Of a stretch of 64,000 nucleotides of DNA, positions 17,071-26,944 are shown one piece after another. Source of the DNA: Marinomonas pontica (lineage in GTDB: Bacteria; Pseudomonadota; Gammaproteobacteria; Pseudomonadales; Marinomonadaceae). The translations under genes were made by a program, and so were the position numbers. The DNA is taken from positions 23,812-87,811 of the forward strand of contig NZ_JAODTL010000051.1 of the NCBI RefSeq assembly GCF_026191375.1, read 5' to 3'. Position 1 is the stretch's first letter, and each line of letters opens with the position of its first letter. The notes below the pieces were generated by a model. It was not told the origin of the DNA. It did no database searches and was given only the letters and a program-made list of their open reading frames with translations.

Positions 17071-19085
17071 TGCGTTGGGTTTGTTTGGTGTTCTCTGTGT
17101 CGTTTAGTTCGGTTGTGTTGGCTGAATTAGACAGCTTGTCTTCGTTTACAGGGGCAGAGTTGGACACTTACGATGGTTTTTTTGACAGTATTCCGATGGT
17201 GGTTACACCGTCTAAGATTGCTCAGCCAAGGGTAGATGTGTCTTCTACCTTGTCGGTTTTGGATGGGGAGTTTATCCGTCGGTTGAATATGCAGTATGTC
17301 GAAGATTTACTGCAGTTTGTCCCTGGTTTTGCGGTGTTTCCTTATAAAGCGTCCAGTCAAAAAATTGTTTCTTACCATGGTACGCAATTAGAAGAGTATC
17401 GTCGTATTCAAGTGTTAGTGAATGGCCGTTCGGTTTACAGTGCTGGTAAAGCGCGTGTTGAATGGACATCTTTGCCTTTGAATATTGAAGATGTGGCGAG
17501 GGTTGAAGTCAATCGAGGCCCCAATGCCGCCAGTTATGGTATCAACTCCTTTTTTGCGGTGGTGAATATTATCACTCGATCCCCGTTAGAAACCTTAGGA
17601 GACAGTATCTCGGCATATTCTGGTTCTCGTGGTGATTATCGGTTGTATGGTCAGCACAGTGGCTTGAATGGCGATTGGAGTTATCGTGCATCTGCGTCTA
17701 CCAATAATGTGCACGGCTTTGATACCGATGTGGATGGGGATGATCGCCATGACGGACATGGTTCCACTATGGGGAACGTTTTTATTCAGAGAGAAACGTA
17801 CAACAGTTTTTTTGATTTGGACATCGGTGCGAGTCATTTAAAGGCCAATACAGACCCAGAGGTTTATCACACCGAATACCCTTCTTACGATATAAATGAT
17901 CCAGTACAAGAAACGGATCGTGAGCATATTAAGCTGAGTTACAGTAAGCAGGTTTCGTCCGATCATGAAATAAAGGTCCAGTACTATTACGATCAGTCTG
18001 AGCAAAACGAGCATCATGAGGCCTTACTCTCAAAAGAGTTCTACTACTATTTCTTTAAGGGGGTTAGTTCAGGTGATGTATATAAGTCGTATGATGTGGA
18101 TTTAGTCGAAACGCGACAAGACATAGAAGTCCAAAGTACTTGGGAAGCTTCAAAAGATTTGCGTGTGATCTCAGCACTTGGGTATCGTTTGGACGAAGCG
18201 GAGTCTGAGCATTACTTTTCCGGTGAGGTCAGTGATGAAATATTTCGTATTTCTTCTAACATTGAGTATCGGATGGGGGACAGTTGGGTATTAAACACGG
18301 GAGCGATGTTAGAGCATACCCAAATGGGAGGAACCTTTCTATCACCGAAACTGGGCCTGACTTACAAGTTATCAGAGAGAGAGTCTATTCGCTTTAACGC
18401 ATCAAAGGCGGTGCGTACGCCGGATTTGTCCGACCAGTTTTTTAAATGGCACTATGTTTTATCTTCTGGCGAAAGTTCCTATACAACTTATGCTGATGAA
18501 GGCGAAAGTGAAGAAAAAATCACGTCTTATGAAATGGGCTATTATCATTATTGGCCAACTCAGGGCTTGTCATTGGATGTTAAGTTGTACCGTGACGATG
18601 TTAGCGACATGGTGTTAAGTCAAAAGTATTTTTTCTTTGATGGAGACTTATCCTTTGGCGTTGATGGCGCGTTAGAAGAGGGTGTGACTGAAGATGCGAT
18701 TATCACTGGAGCGGAACTTGAATTAGATTGGCGTTTTCGTTCTGGCGCAATGACACGTTTCACCTATGCTTATCAAGATACCCAAACTGAGAATAAACGG
18801 TTATTGGATTCAACGTCTCCTGTGATGACGTCGTTTTTCGCAAGTCTACCATTAACAGAGCAATGGTTTATTAATGGCTATTATTGGTATGGTGAGGCGT
18901 TAAACAGCCGAGACTATGAGTTTCTGAATGCGTGGGTATCTTGTAAATTATCGTTGGGCGGCTACTCCAAAGCGACAATGGGGTTGGGAGTGGAAACACG
19001 TTTGGATGGTAATGCTTTGGTAAATAGGCACAATAACTTGGATGAAGACACGTTTTACTATGTCTTCTCCAATATCACTTTCTAA
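17067..19085 (+). CDS. TonB-dependent outer-membrane receptor
   Basis: A 672-residue outer-membrane beta-barrel receptor. It starts with a signal peptide (cleaved near VVLAE, about residue 19) and has a plug domain with VEDLLQFVPGFAVF, RIQVLVNGRSVY and DVARVEVNRGPNAASYGINSFFAVVNIIT. The remainder is barrel strands ending in a short aromatic strand YYVFSNITF, as expected for outer-membrane assembly. The gene starts within the stop of pheA and is followed 17 bases later by a periplasmic binding-protein-like gene. The ligand is unknown; no Fur box was recognised. Confidence 0.9.
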   Translation: MMRWVCLVFSVSFSSVVLAELDSLSSFTGAELDTYDGFFDSIPMVVTPSKIAQPRVDVSSTLSVLDGEFIRRLNMQYVEDLLQFVPGFAVFPYKASSQKIVSYHGTQLEEYRRIQVLVNGRSVYSAGKARVEWTSLPLNIEDVARVEVNRGPNAASYGINSFFAVVNIITRSPLETLGDSISAYSGSRGDYRLYGQHSGLNGDWSYRASASTNNVHGFDTDVDGDDRHDGHGSTMGNVFIQRETYNSFFDLDIGASHLKANTDPEVYHTEYPSYDINDPVQETDREHIKLSYSKQVSSDHEIKVQYYYDQSEQNEHHEALLSKEFYYYFFKGVSSGDVYKSYDVDLVETRQDIEVQSTWEASKDLRVISALGYRLDEAESEHYFSGEVSDEIFRISSNIEYRMGDSWVLNTGAMLEHTQMGGTFLSPKLGLTYKLSERESIRFNASKAVRTPDLSDQFFKWHYVLSSGESSYTTYADEGESEEKITSYEMGYYHYWPTQGLSLDVKLYRDDVSDMVLSQKYFFFDGDLSFGVDGALEEGVTEDAIITGAELELDWRFRSGAMTRFTYAYQDTQTENKRLLDSTSPVMTSFFASLPLTEQWFINGYYWYGEALNSRDYEFLNAWVSCKLSLGGYSKATMGLGVETRLDGNALVNRHNNLDEDTFYYVFSNITF

Positions 19086-19102
19086 TTTGGACTAATGGAA
19101 GC

Positions 19103-20005
19103 GTGAAAAGGATTTTTTCGATGGTTCTGCTGTTGGTTGCAATGAATGCACCTGCGGCGATTTATGTGGTACACAATACTGAAGAAAGCTCGGTACGATC
19201 TCTAACGTTCCAGCTTTCTAAATTGTTGCCCATGGATACCGTGATTGCTCCTGTTCGTCAGTCGGTCTTTTTACAAAACGTTGCATCATTAAAAGAAAGC
19301 GATCTGGTCGTAACTATCGGGGACGAAAGCTTTCGCCAAGTCTGTTCGGTGACATCAAAAGGCGCCGTGGTTGCGGTGTTTATCGGTAAAGAAGAATATC
19401 TTAATATTCAGTCGCAATGTGATGTGCCTAATAGCGCCGTGTTCTCTGGCGCCCCCATAGAAAAGCGTTTGTCATTGTTAGAGGGGGTTTGGTTTGACCG
19501 TAAGCCTTTGGCAGTACTGTACAGTGATAACCTTTTAATTGATCAGCAAGACATGGAAACACAAGCGGCCATGCACGGATTCGAGTTCCGTTTTCTAAAA
19601 ACGGATGTGGATCGTTTGTCGGTTTTAAAGGCGGTGAACTTTATTTTGGAAGGTTCTACCATGATTTTTTCATTGGTTGATACCGAGCTTTATAAAGAGG
19701 GTAATGCGCAAGATATCTTGAAGCTGCTGTTCCATAAGCAGCAGGTGATGATAGGCCCTTCGTTTGCCTTTGTCCGAGCTGGCTCTCTGTTTGCCATCTA
19801 TTCTGATAGTGACGTTAAGTTAGACGCGGTTGCAGGACACATTGTTTCTTGGTTGTCTGGTGAGGGGGTATTAGCCCCTGCCTACCCAAACAAGCTCAGA
19901 GTAAGTTTTAACCCTTATCTCATTAAGTCACATGGTATTGTATTGCCTTCTTCATCCTACCTAAAAGACAAATATGGCCTTTGTTCCGACGCGCAATGTG
20001 ACTGA
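19103..20005 (+). CDS. Putative periplasmic binding-protein-like protein
   Basis: A 300-residue exported protein with an N-terminal signal peptide (MKRIFSMVLLLVAMNAPAA), read from a GTG start. The rest resembles the two-lobed periplasmic binding proteins of the ABC-substrate-binding (COG2984-like) type: VVTIGDESFRQV, AVLYSDNLLIDQQD, GPSFAFVRAGSLFAIYSD. There is no ABC transporter nearby. Its position right behind a TonB receptor suggests that the two handle the same compound or signal. Family assignment is tentative. Confidence 0.65.
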   Translation: MKRIFSMVLLLVAMNAPAAIYVVHNTEESSVRSLTFQLSKLLPMDTVIAPVRQSVFLQNVASLKESDLVVTIGDESFRQVCSVTSKGAVVAVFIGKEEYLNIQSQCDVPNSAVFSGAPIEKRLSLLEGVWFDRKPLAVLYSDNLLIDQQDMETQAAMHGFEFRFLKTDVDRLSVLKAVNFILEGSTMIFSLVDTELYKEGNAQDILKLLFHKQQVMIGPSFAFVRAGSLFAIYSDSDVKLDAVAGHIVSWLSGEGVLAPAYPNKLRVSFNPYLIKSHGIVLPSSSYLKDKYGLCSDAQCD

Positions 20006-20786
20006 TTATTGTAAAAAACGTCTCGACTAAACCGGTAAATGGTACTGGTTTTTCAGCATGCAGCCAGTGACCTGTTCCCGGGATGATTTTGACGCTTGCT
20101 TGTTTAAAGATACTCAGAATAGCGTCTTGGTAGTCGGTGATGATGTAGTCCGAATGCTCGCCTTTAATAAACAGTGTCGGAATATTGATGGTCGCTTTAA
20201 TGATTGGCTTTTTTAAAATGGTTTCGTAGCTTTCAGCAATGTTGTTTACAGACAGGGCAAGCGCATAACCTTGGTCTGATCTTACTAAGTTTTTCAATAA
20301 AAACTGTCGAACGGGAACGCTGCTTTCATAGTCAGATAGTATGCTATCGGCTTCTTTTCTGGAATGTAATACTGTCTGTTCTAGTTTGCTTAAGCCCGCC
20401 AAGATGTCTGTGTGGCTTGCCGAATAATCAACTGGCGCAATGTCGGCCACGACCAGTTTTGTTATTTGTTCTGCCGTAGCCATCGCGGCCATTTGCATGG
20501 CCACTTTTCCGCCCATGGAATGGCCAAGCAAGTAGTAGGTATCGATACCTTGTTCAGTTGCCCAATCAAGAATCGCTTGCGCCATTTTAGGGTAGGTGGC
20601 GTCAGGCATGCTGTCTGATCGCCCATGGTTGGGAAGGTCTACGCAGTAAACTGTAAAATGTTCGGCCAAGCTTTGGGCAATAGAATGCCAGTTGTCGGCA
20701 TTACCGAATAAACCATGAATAACAATAAGATTTGGTCCAGATGAACCATATTGTTTTGCGTGAATCATATAAACCTTAGCGTTCAA
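19923..20786 (-). CDS. Alpha/beta hydrolase, YbfF-like esterase (C-terminus probably over-extended)
   Basis: A cytoplasmic alpha/beta-hydrolase of the YbfF type, which cleaves acyl-CoA and other esters. Oxyanion segment VIHGLFGNADNW, nucleophile elbow LLGHSMGGKVAMQ and a final catalytic His in GTGHWLHAEKP are visible. As read, the product is 287 residues and its end overlaps the convergent binding-protein gene by 83 bases. A T6 run on the coding strand (20013-20018) lies where one T fewer would give ETFLQ-stop at 20006. That would make a 259-residue protein, close to the family norm, and remove the overlap. The real end is therefore probably 20006. Confidence 0.85.
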   Translation of the reverse strand: MNAKVYMIHAKQYGSSGPNLIVIHGLFGNADNWHSIAQSLAEHFTVYCVDLPNHGRSDSMPDATYPKMAQAILDWATEQGIDTYYLLGHSMGGKVAMQMAAMATAEQITKLVVADIAPVDYSASHTDILAGLSKLEQTVLHSRKEADSILSDYESSVPVRQFLLKNLVRSDQGYALALSVNNIAESYETILKKPIIKATINIPTLFIKGEHSDYIITDYQDAILSIFKQASVKIIPGTGHWLHAEKPVPFTGLVETFFTIISHIARRNKGHICLLGRMKKAIQYHVT

Positions 20787-20852
20787 AAAGAGTATTGTTT
20801 GTATTGTAACAAGTCTTTGAAACTTTCGTCTTTATAGAATTGGGTTGTTTAA

Positions 20853-21470
20853 ATGTTAGATACATTTTTTATTAAGAGTCTAAAGCAGCCACTGCGTTTG
20901 ACGGCAATAGCGATAGATAAATTGGGTGTAAAGGCCAATTGGATTACGCTGTTTGGCTTCGTGGTTGGCATGATGGTAATACCCGCGCTGTACTTTGGTG
21001 ACATGTCGTTGGCGTTGGCGTTGGTGGTCATCAACCGGCTAATGGACGGGTTAGATGGTGCGGTTGCTAGAGTGCAAGGGCCCACCGACTTAGGGGGGTA
21101 TTTGGACATTACCTTGGATTTTATTTTCTATTCGGCGGTCATCTTTGGTTTTGCTTTAATGGATCCGGCCGAGAATGCGTTGGCAGCCAGCTTTTTGATT
21201 TTTGCATTTATGGGAACGGGGAGCAGCTTTTTGGCATTCGCTATCATGGCTGAAAAGCGGAATATTGAGCGCTTGGAGTATGGTCGTAAATCTCTGTATT
21301 TCTTAGGCGGTTTAACGGAAGGGACGGAAACGATTGTCTTTTTACTGTTGATTTGTGCCTTTCCATATGGCTTTTCAATATTGGCGTATGTATTTGCTGC
21401 GATGTGCTGGATAACAACGGCAACACGAATTTACGCGGGTTACCGTACGTTAGGCGGCGATGTTCGTTAA
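20853..21470 (+). CDS. CDP-alcohol phosphatidyltransferase family protein
   Basis: An integral membrane enzyme of 205 residues that would transfer a phosphatidyl or phospho-alcohol group from a CDP-activated substrate. The catalytic motif D-G-x2-A-R-x8-G-x3-D-x3-D is seen in MDGLDGAVARVQGP and GGYLDITLDF. Several hydrophobic spans surround it. It is shorter than PgsA-type enzymes of known role and the acceptor alcohol cannot be deduced. It is divergent from the ybfF-like gene. Confidence 0.85.
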   Translation: MLDTFFIKSLKQPLRLTAIAIDKLGVKANWITLFGFVVGMMVIPALYFGDMSLALALVVINRLMDGLDGAVARVQGPTDLGGYLDITLDFIFYSAVIFGFALMDPAENALAASFLIFAFMGTGSSFLAFAIMAEKRNIERLEYGRKSLYFLGGLTEGTETIVFLLLICAFPYGFSILAYVFAAMCWITTATRIYAGYRTLGGDVR

Positions 21471-21477
21471 TCGAGGG

Positions 21478-21774
21478 TCAGTCGAAAAAGGCGATTTCAA
21501 TGTCGCTTTTTACGATGGCGCAGCAGGCTAATAAATAGCCGCTTTGCACCCAAGCAAGTGGCTCAAACGGATAACTGACGTTTCCCCATAAAAGCTTGAT
21601 AGAACAAGAAGAGCAGTAACCTTCACGACACTGATATTCGACGTGAATACCCGCTTGTTCAAGTTGTACTAACAAAGGTTCATCTTCTGTCACCAGAATT
21701 TGTTTTTTACCTAATAGTACGCGGTGTACTTGCTCTGCTTTATCGCTTGTAGCGGTTTTAGAGATCGAAGTCAT
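21478..21774 (-). CDS. yfaE: 2Fe-2S ferredoxin-like protein YfaE
   Basis: A 98-residue plant-type [2Fe-2S] ferredoxin. Three of the cluster cysteines lie in [15 protein letters not shown] and a fourth in YLLACCAIV. YfaE maintains or repairs the diferric-tyrosyl radical of class Ia ribonucleotide reductase. The gene starts inside the last codons of nrdB (17-base overlap), so it is the third gene of the nrdA-nrdB-yfaE operon. Confidence 0.88.
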   Translation of the reverse strand: MTSISKTATSDKAEQVHRVLLGKKQILVTEDEPLLVQLEQAGIHVEYQCREGYCSSCSIKLLWGNVSYPFEPLAWVQSGYLLACCAIVKSDIEIAFFD

Positions 21775-22891
21775 CGAAGTCTGAATCGTCTAAGCTGTTG
21801 TCTGTTTGGCCAACCAGATAGGAGCTGATTTCGGCTTCTTGTGGTGCTACTTGAACGTTATCACTGACCAACCAAGCGTTGATCCAAGGGATTGGGTTGT
21901 GCTTAGTGGCAAAGTGAGCGTCAAGGCCAACGGTTTGCATGCGAACATTTGTAATGTATTCCACATACTGGCCTAGAATTTGAGCGTTAAGACCAATCAT
22001 GGAGCCGTCTTTAAACAAATACGTCGCCCATTCTTTTTCCTGCTCAGCCGCTTCAATGAAGATCTGACGTACTTCATCTTGGCATTCTGCTGCGATGATT
22101 GCCATTTCTGGGTCGTCTTTTCCTGAGGCCATCAGGTTTAGCATGTGTTGTGTGCCAGTTAGATGTAATGCTTCATCGCGAGCAATCAATTTAATGATTT
22201 TTGCGTTACCTTCCATCAGTGTGCGCTCTGCAAAGGCAAAACTACAAGCAAAGCTGACGTAGAAGCGAATGGCTTCCAATACGTTAACAGAGGCGATGGT
22301 GAGATAAAGGGCTTTCTTTAGCTTAGGCATTGATATTTCGATGCTGCCTTTGCCCGGAATGTCGAACGTACCCATGCCCATGGTGTTGTAGATGTTTACC
22401 ATTTCAATCAGACGATCGTAGTAGATTGAGACGCTGTCTGCGCGCTTGGTGATTTCTTCGTTCGTCACAATGTCATCAAAGATCTTAGTCGGATCGTTCA
22501 CAATGTTACGAATAATATGCGTATAAGAGCGGCTGTGAATGGTTTCACTGAAAGACCAGGTTTCGATCCATGTTTCTAATTCAGGAAGCGATACGATGGG
22601 CAAAAGCGCAACGTTTGGAGATCGACCTTGAACACTGTCCAATAGGGTCTGGTACTTCAAGTTGCTAAGAAAAATGTGTTGCTCATGGGCTTCTAGGCGT
22701 TGAAAGTCTTTGCGGTCGGTTGAAAGATCTACTTCTTCAGGACGCCAGAAGAACGACAATTGCTTTTCTATGAGTTTTTCGAAGATGGGATGCTTTTGCT
22801 GATCATAGCGAGCAACGTTGACATTTTCACCAAAGAACATTGGTTCTTTTGTACTATCGAACTGTTTGCGGTTAAAAGTCGAGTAACTCAT
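21758..22891 (-). CDS. nrdB: Class Ia ribonucleoside-diphosphate reductase subunit beta
   Basis: The small subunit (377 residues), which holds the di-iron site and the tyrosyl radical used by NrdA. The radical tyrosine lies in [17 protein letters not shown], which is conserved with E. coli Tyr122. Metal-ligand segments include [26 protein letters not shown] and [15 protein letters not shown]. The acidic C-terminal tail that docks on NrdA is present ([13 protein letters not shown]). An AGGAATAT sequence precedes the ATG. Confidence 0.96.
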   Translation of the reverse strand: MSYSTFNRKQFDSTKEPMFFGENVNVARYDQQKHPIFEKLIEKQLSFFWRPEEVDLSTDRKDFQRLEAHEQHIFLSNLKYQTLLDSVQGRSPNVALLPIVSLPELETWIETWSFSETIHSRSYTHIIRNIVNDPTKIFDDIVTNEEITKRADSVSIYYDRLIEMVNIYNTMGMGTFDIPGKGSIEISMPKLKKALYLTIASVNVLEAIRFYVSFACSFAFAERTLMEGNAKIIKLIARDEALHLTGTQHMLNLMASGKDDPEMAIIAAECQDEVRQIFIEAAEQEKEWATYLFKDGSMIGLNAQILGQYVEYITNVRMQTVGLDAHFATKHNPIPWINAWLVSDNVQVAPQEAEISSYLVGQTDNSLDDSDFDDFDL

Positions 22892-22987
22892 GTCTCAGGA
22901 TATTCCTCAAAAGCGAAAGGCATGATTAATCGTATAAACATGCCTTAGTTATTAATAGATATTGTATTCGTTAAAGCAATCAACATC

Positions 22988-23015
22988 ACAAAGCCTCATC
23001 GTCATGAGGCTTTGT
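22988..23015. terminator. Perfect hairpin between nrdA and nrdB
   Basis: A 12-bp perfect stem (ACAAAGCCTCAT / ATGAGGCTTTGT) with a four-base loop lies in the 144-base gap between nrdA and nrdB. No strong T-run follows on the coding strand, so it may attenuate or protect the message and so set the NrdA:NrdB ratio. Confidence 0.65.
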
Positions 23016-23035
23016 AGTATCTCACTGGGAGAAGG

Positions 23036-25300
23036 TTAGATCTTGCAAGCACCGCCTGCGCAATCGTCCATGTCTTCCTGCTTATCATCCGCGCCATCAC
23101 GTGTGTTGTGATAGTAAAGTGTTTTTACACCCAATTTGTAAGCGGTAAGTAGATCTTTCAAAATCACCTTCATAGGGACTTTTTGAGACTCAAACTTGCT
23201 TGGGTCATAGTTGGTGTTTGCAGAGATCGCTTGGTCTACGAATTTCTGCATAATACCAACAAGTTGCAAATAGCCATCGTTGGATGGGATGGTCCAAAGC
23301 AATTCATAGCTGTCTTTCAGGCGTTCAAACTCAGGCACAACCTGTTTCAGAATGCCGTCTTTACTGGCTTTCACAGACACGAAACCACGAGGTGGCTCGA
23401 TGCCGTTGGTGGCGTTACTGATTTGCGATGACGTTTCAGAAGGCATCAATGCGGTCAGTGTTGAGTTGCGCAGACCATGAGTCACGATCTCTGAACGCAA
23501 TGCTTCCCAATCGTAGTAAAGCTCTGGAGAAACCACATTATCGATTTCTTTCTTGTAAGAGTCGATTGGCAAAACGCCTTTGGAATAAGTCGTTTCGTTA
23601 AATGCTAAACATGGGCCAAACTCTTTCGCCAATTTGTTCGATGCTTTCAATAGGAAGTATTGAATGGCTTCAAAGGTTTTGTGCGTCAGTTCGTTGGCTG
23701 AACCGTCAGAATACTTAACACCGTTTTTCGCTAAGTAATACGCATAGTTAATCACGCCAACGCCCAATGTACGACGAAGTTCTGTTGCGCGTTGAGCGGC
23801 GGCAATAGGGTAGTTCTGATAATCCAATAAGCTGTCCAAGGCGCGCACGATAAGCTCTGCTAGCTCTTCAAGCTCGTCTAGGTTTTCAAGAGCGCCAAGG
23901 TTGAATGCCGACAAGGTGCATAGTGCGATTTCGCCTTCTTTGTCATCGATGCTGTTTAATGGTTTAGTGGGAAGCGCAATTTCCAAGCACAAATTACTTT
24001 GTTTTACTGGTGCAACTTGTGGGTCAAATGGGCTATGTGTATTACAGTGATCCACATTTTGTAGATAAATACGACCCGTGCTTGCACGCTCTGAAGCAAA
24101 CAGAGTGAACAATTCAGTTGCTTTGATCGTTTGCTTGCGGATAGAAGGATCTTGTTCATACATGGTGTACAGGCGATCAAATTCTTCTTGGTCAGCAAAG
24201 AAGGCATCGTACAAGCCTGGTACGTCTGATGGACTGAACAACGTAATGTTGCCACCCTTGATCAAACGCTGGTACATCAAACGGTTAAACTGCACGCCAT
24301 AATCTAAATGACGAACGCGGTTTTCTTCTACGCCTCGGTTATTCTTAAGAACCAACAAGCTTTCAACTTCAAGGTGCCAAATTGGGTAGAAAACCGTTGC
24401 TGCGCCACCACGAACACCACCTTGTGAACAGCTTTTTACCGCTGTTTGGAAGTGTTTGTAGAAAGGGATGCAACCTGTGTGGAAGGCTTCGCCACCACGA
24501 ATCGGGCTGCCTAACGCACGAATAGCGCCGGCGTTTACACCAATACCAGCACGTTGGCTGACGTATTTAACGATTGCGCTGGAGGTGGCGTTGATCGAGT
24601 CTAATGAGTCACCGCATTCAATCAATACACAGCTACTGAACTGACGAGTCGGTGTACGAATGCCAGACATGATCGGAGTAGGCAGTGAAATTTTGAATTT
24701 AGAAACGGCATCATAGAAACGACGGATTAGGTTCAGACGTTCTTTTTTGTCGTAACCTGCAAACAGGCAAGCCGCTACTAAGATGTAGATAAACTGAGGG
24801 CTTTCGTAAATGTCGCCCGTCACTCGGTTTTGTACTAAATATTTGCCTTCGAGCTGTTTTACCGCAGCGTATGAAAAATCCATATCACGAGAGTGATCGA
24901 TAAACGTGTTCAATTCGTTGAAATCTTCTTCTGTATAGTCTTCAAGAAGATGAGCGTCATAACGTTTTTGTTCAACGAGATTTTTTACGTGCTGATACAG
25001 GTGTGGTGGCTCAAAGTCGCCAAAGGCTTTTTTGCGCAAGTGAAAAATAGCCAGACGAGCAGCAAGATATTGATAATCTGGTGTGTTTTCAGAAATTAAA
25101 TCCGCAGCAGACTTGATTAAAGTTTCGTGAATGTCGGTTGTGCGGATGCCTTCGAAGAATTGGATTCGTGCTTTTAATTCAACTTGGGAAACAGAGACAT
25201 TGTCTAACCCTTCAGCAGCCCATGCGATGACTTTGTGAATCTTTTCTAGGTTGATGTTTTCGGTCGTCCCGTTACGCTTAGTAACTGTGAGAGTGCTCAT
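23036..25300 (-). CDS. nrdA: Class Ia ribonucleoside-diphosphate reductase subunit alpha
   Basis: The 754-residue catalytic subunit, which reduces ribonucleoside diphosphates to deoxyribonucleotides. An ATP-cone is at the N-terminus (TVTKRNGTTENINLEKIHKV). Active-site pieces are FSSCVLIECGDSLDS, the NLCLEI loop with the thiyl-radical Cys, ALCTLSAFNLG with the partner Cys, and the radical-transfer tyrosines in TLYYHNTRDG. It ends with a redox-active Cys pair (CAGGACKI). Paired NrdR boxes lie upstream. Confidence 0.96.
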   Translation of the reverse strand: MSTLTVTKRNGTTENINLEKIHKVIAWAAEGLDNVSVSQVELKARIQFFEGIRTTDIHETLIKSAADLISENTPDYQYLAARLAIFHLRKKAFGDFEPPHLYQHVKNLVEQKRYDAHLLEDYTEEDFNELNTFIDHSRDMDFSYAAVKQLEGKYLVQNRVTGDIYESPQFIYILVAACLFAGYDKKERLNLIRRFYDAVSKFKISLPTPIMSGIRTPTRQFSSCVLIECGDSLDSINATSSAIVKYVSQRAGIGVNAGAIRALGSPIRGGEAFHTGCIPFYKHFQTAVKSCSQGGVRGGAATVFYPIWHLEVESLLVLKNNRGVEENRVRHLDYGVQFNRLMYQRLIKGGNITLFSPSDVPGLYDAFFADQEEFDRLYTMYEQDPSIRKQTIKATELFTLFASERASTGRIYLQNVDHCNTHSPFDPQVAPVKQSNLCLEIALPTKPLNSIDDKEGEIALCTLSAFNLGALENLDELEELAELIVRALDSLLDYQNYPIAAAQRATELRRTLGVGVINYAYYLAKNGVKYSDGSANELTHKTFEAIQYFLLKASNKLAKEFGPCLAFNETTYSKGVLPIDSYKKEIDNVVSPELYYDWEALRSEIVTHGLRNSTLTALMPSETSSQISNATNGIEPPRGFVSVKASKDGILKQVVPEFERLKDSYELLWTIPSNDGYLQLVGIMQKFVDQAISANTNYDPSKFESQKVPMKVILKDLLTAYKLGVKTLYYHNTRDGADDKQEDMDDCAGGACKI

Positions 25301-25340
25301 GCCTTAACTTCCCATTAGTGCATTGTAAAAAAGAGGTGAT

Positions 25341-25388
25341 TTACTCTATGTAGTGTGTGTTTTTTAACTAACACACTACATGTAGTGT
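25341..25388. promoter_or_regulatory. Paired NrdR boxes upstream of nrdA
   Basis: The right box is the perfect 16-bp palindrome ACACTACATGTAGTGT (25373-25388). The left box, 25341-25356, keeps the TGTAGTGT half exactly and half of the other arm. Their centres are 32 bp apart, three helical turns, which is the arrangement known for NrdR, the repressor of ribonucleotide reductase operons. The remaining ~210 bases up to 25600 hold the nrd promoter and no gene that I can support. Confidence 0.85.
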
Positions 25389-25600
25389 TTTGTCGGTGAT
25401 CTGTAACGAACAATAGTGCTCATTAAGGTGAAAATCAAGGCTTGAAAAAAACTCGAAAATGAGAATTAAATAATAGCTAAGTGGTCACTTACTTTACTTG
25501 CCTGAAAAAGCGTAAAGTCAGCAATTGGCAAGGCCATAAATGCTATTTTTATCTATTTTTTGATGAAAAAAACTAACCTAGACGAACGCACGAAAAGTGA

Positions 25601-26323
25601 TCAGAAAAAATGACTGAGCACCATTTTGAACGTGGCAACCAGTGCAAATAAGACCAGCTGGTGAAGCAGATATATTGGCAGTGCGTAACGGCCCATAAAA
25701 GCCAAAACATGTGTGCCAAAAAAGTTTGGTACAGGAAACTTATGCCAATTCAAATACCCCAATAAAGGGCCCATCAACACAACGCCAATCCACGGAAAAG
25801 GGAAGACGATGTCTAACGTCCTTTGAGGGAGTGAAATATATTGAGTCATGGTTGAGAACGCGTTTGGAAAAGACAGCCAAGTGGTGAAGTGGTAAATCAA
25901 GACAATAACAGCGCCTATGAGAGCCGATGAAATAGGCCATTTACAAAAGGGTCTTATCATCAACGAGGCAATAAAAATAAAGTGGAGTATGCCAAAATAA
26001 ATCCATTGGTCGGGAACGGCGAGATAGGTCGCCAAAGAAATAACACCAGCCGATACAAACAGCTTGATATCACGCTTCCAAAAAGAGGGAGATTTGGCTT
26101 TATTCAACACTAAATAGGTAGACCAACCAATGGCCGTTAGGAACAATGTCAGAATGACACTTCGGAAAGACACCCAAAATGGGTCGTAAATGGAAAATGA
26201 CATAAAGCCAAAGTTCCGTAAATCCCAGCAAAAGTGGAATATCATCATCAATAGAACTGCAGAGCCTCGATAAACATCGAGAAATAGGCTGCGTTTGCTT
26301 GGTTCGTTGGAGATTGACTGCAT
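25601..26323 (-). CDS. DUF1624 / heparan-alpha-glucosaminide N-acetyltransferase-like membrane protein
   Basis: A polytopic inner-membrane protein (240 residues) of the DUF1624 family, related to the catalytic domain of HGSNAT and to acyltransferase-3 proteins. The N-terminal RSLFLDVYRGSAVLLMMIFHFCWDL is the family signature, and WIGVVLMGPLLGYL and ALPIYLLHQLVLFALV complete it. Function in bacteria is unproven; transfer of an acyl group across the membrane to cell-envelope sugars is the usual proposal. It is divergent from alkB with only 20 bases between starts. Confidence 0.8.
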   Translation of the reverse strand: MQSISNEPSKRSLFLDVYRGSAVLLMMIFHFCWDLRNFGFMSFSIYDPFWVSFRSVILTLFLTAIGWSTYLVLNKAKSPSFWKRDIKLFVSAGVISLATYLAVPDQWIYFGILHFIFIASLMIRPFCKWPISSALIGAVIVLIYHFTTWLSFPNAFSTMTQYISLPQRTLDIVFPFPWIGVVLMGPLLGYLNWHKFPVPNFFGTHVLAFMGRYALPIYLLHQLVLFALVATFKMVLSHFF

Positions 26324-26343
26324 TGAAATCCAAAGGAAATAGT

Positions 26344-26905
26344 GTGATTAAAGCTCGGCCATCATACCGATACTCATTTTCTAGCTCAAGTCTGCCGCCT
26401 CTTATGTTGTCGCTAAAGGCTTTACTCCCCTGGGAAAGAGAAACATTGCCCATGTTTGGTCGAGATATTGCCGTCCCGAGAAAGGTGGCTTTTGTCGCGG
26501 ATAAAGGTGTGTGTTACCGCTACTCTGGAAAAGATCATGATGGTGTTGGGTGGCCTGAGTGGTTATTGCCGATAAAAGAGGAGGCGGAGCGTGTTGCTCA
26601 GCAGGCGTTTAATTCTGTGTTGCTCAATTGGTATCAAGATGGTGAAGACTATATGGGATGGCACGCGGACAATGAAAAAGTGTTGGGGCCAGCGCCCGTT
26701 GTCGCCATGCTGAGTCTGGGAGTAAGTCGCCCTTTTTCTGTTTCGTTTGAAAACGAACCATAAAATTAAGCATAGTGTGGAGTTAGAGCACGGCAGTTGG
26801 TTGGTGATGTCAGCGTCTACTCAGGTATTGTGGCAGCATGCTTTGCCAAAAAGAAAAGCGATTAAAGAGGAGCGAATAAGCCTGACTTTTCGGCTCCTGC
26901 TTTAG
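26344..26905 (+). CDS. alkB: AlkB-type 2OG-Fe(II) dioxygenase (one frame break)
   Basis: An alpha-ketoglutarate- and Fe(II)-dependent dioxygenase that repairs alkylated bases (AlkB/ALKBH2-like). Substrate-side motifs FGRDIAVPRKVAF and YRYSG come first, then the iron-binding HxD in GWHADNEK. After an A4 run at 26752-26755 the frame shifts by one. With one A fewer the protein continues FETNHKIKHSVELEHGSW, then the second His in WQHALPKRK and the 2OG-binding arginines in RISLTFR, ending at 26905 with 186 residues. GTG at 26344 has AAGGA seven bases upstream. Confidence 0.87.
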
Positions 26906-26944
26906 ATGCTTGTTAAGCATGGCCCGCGGTTAACTGATTTAAGA

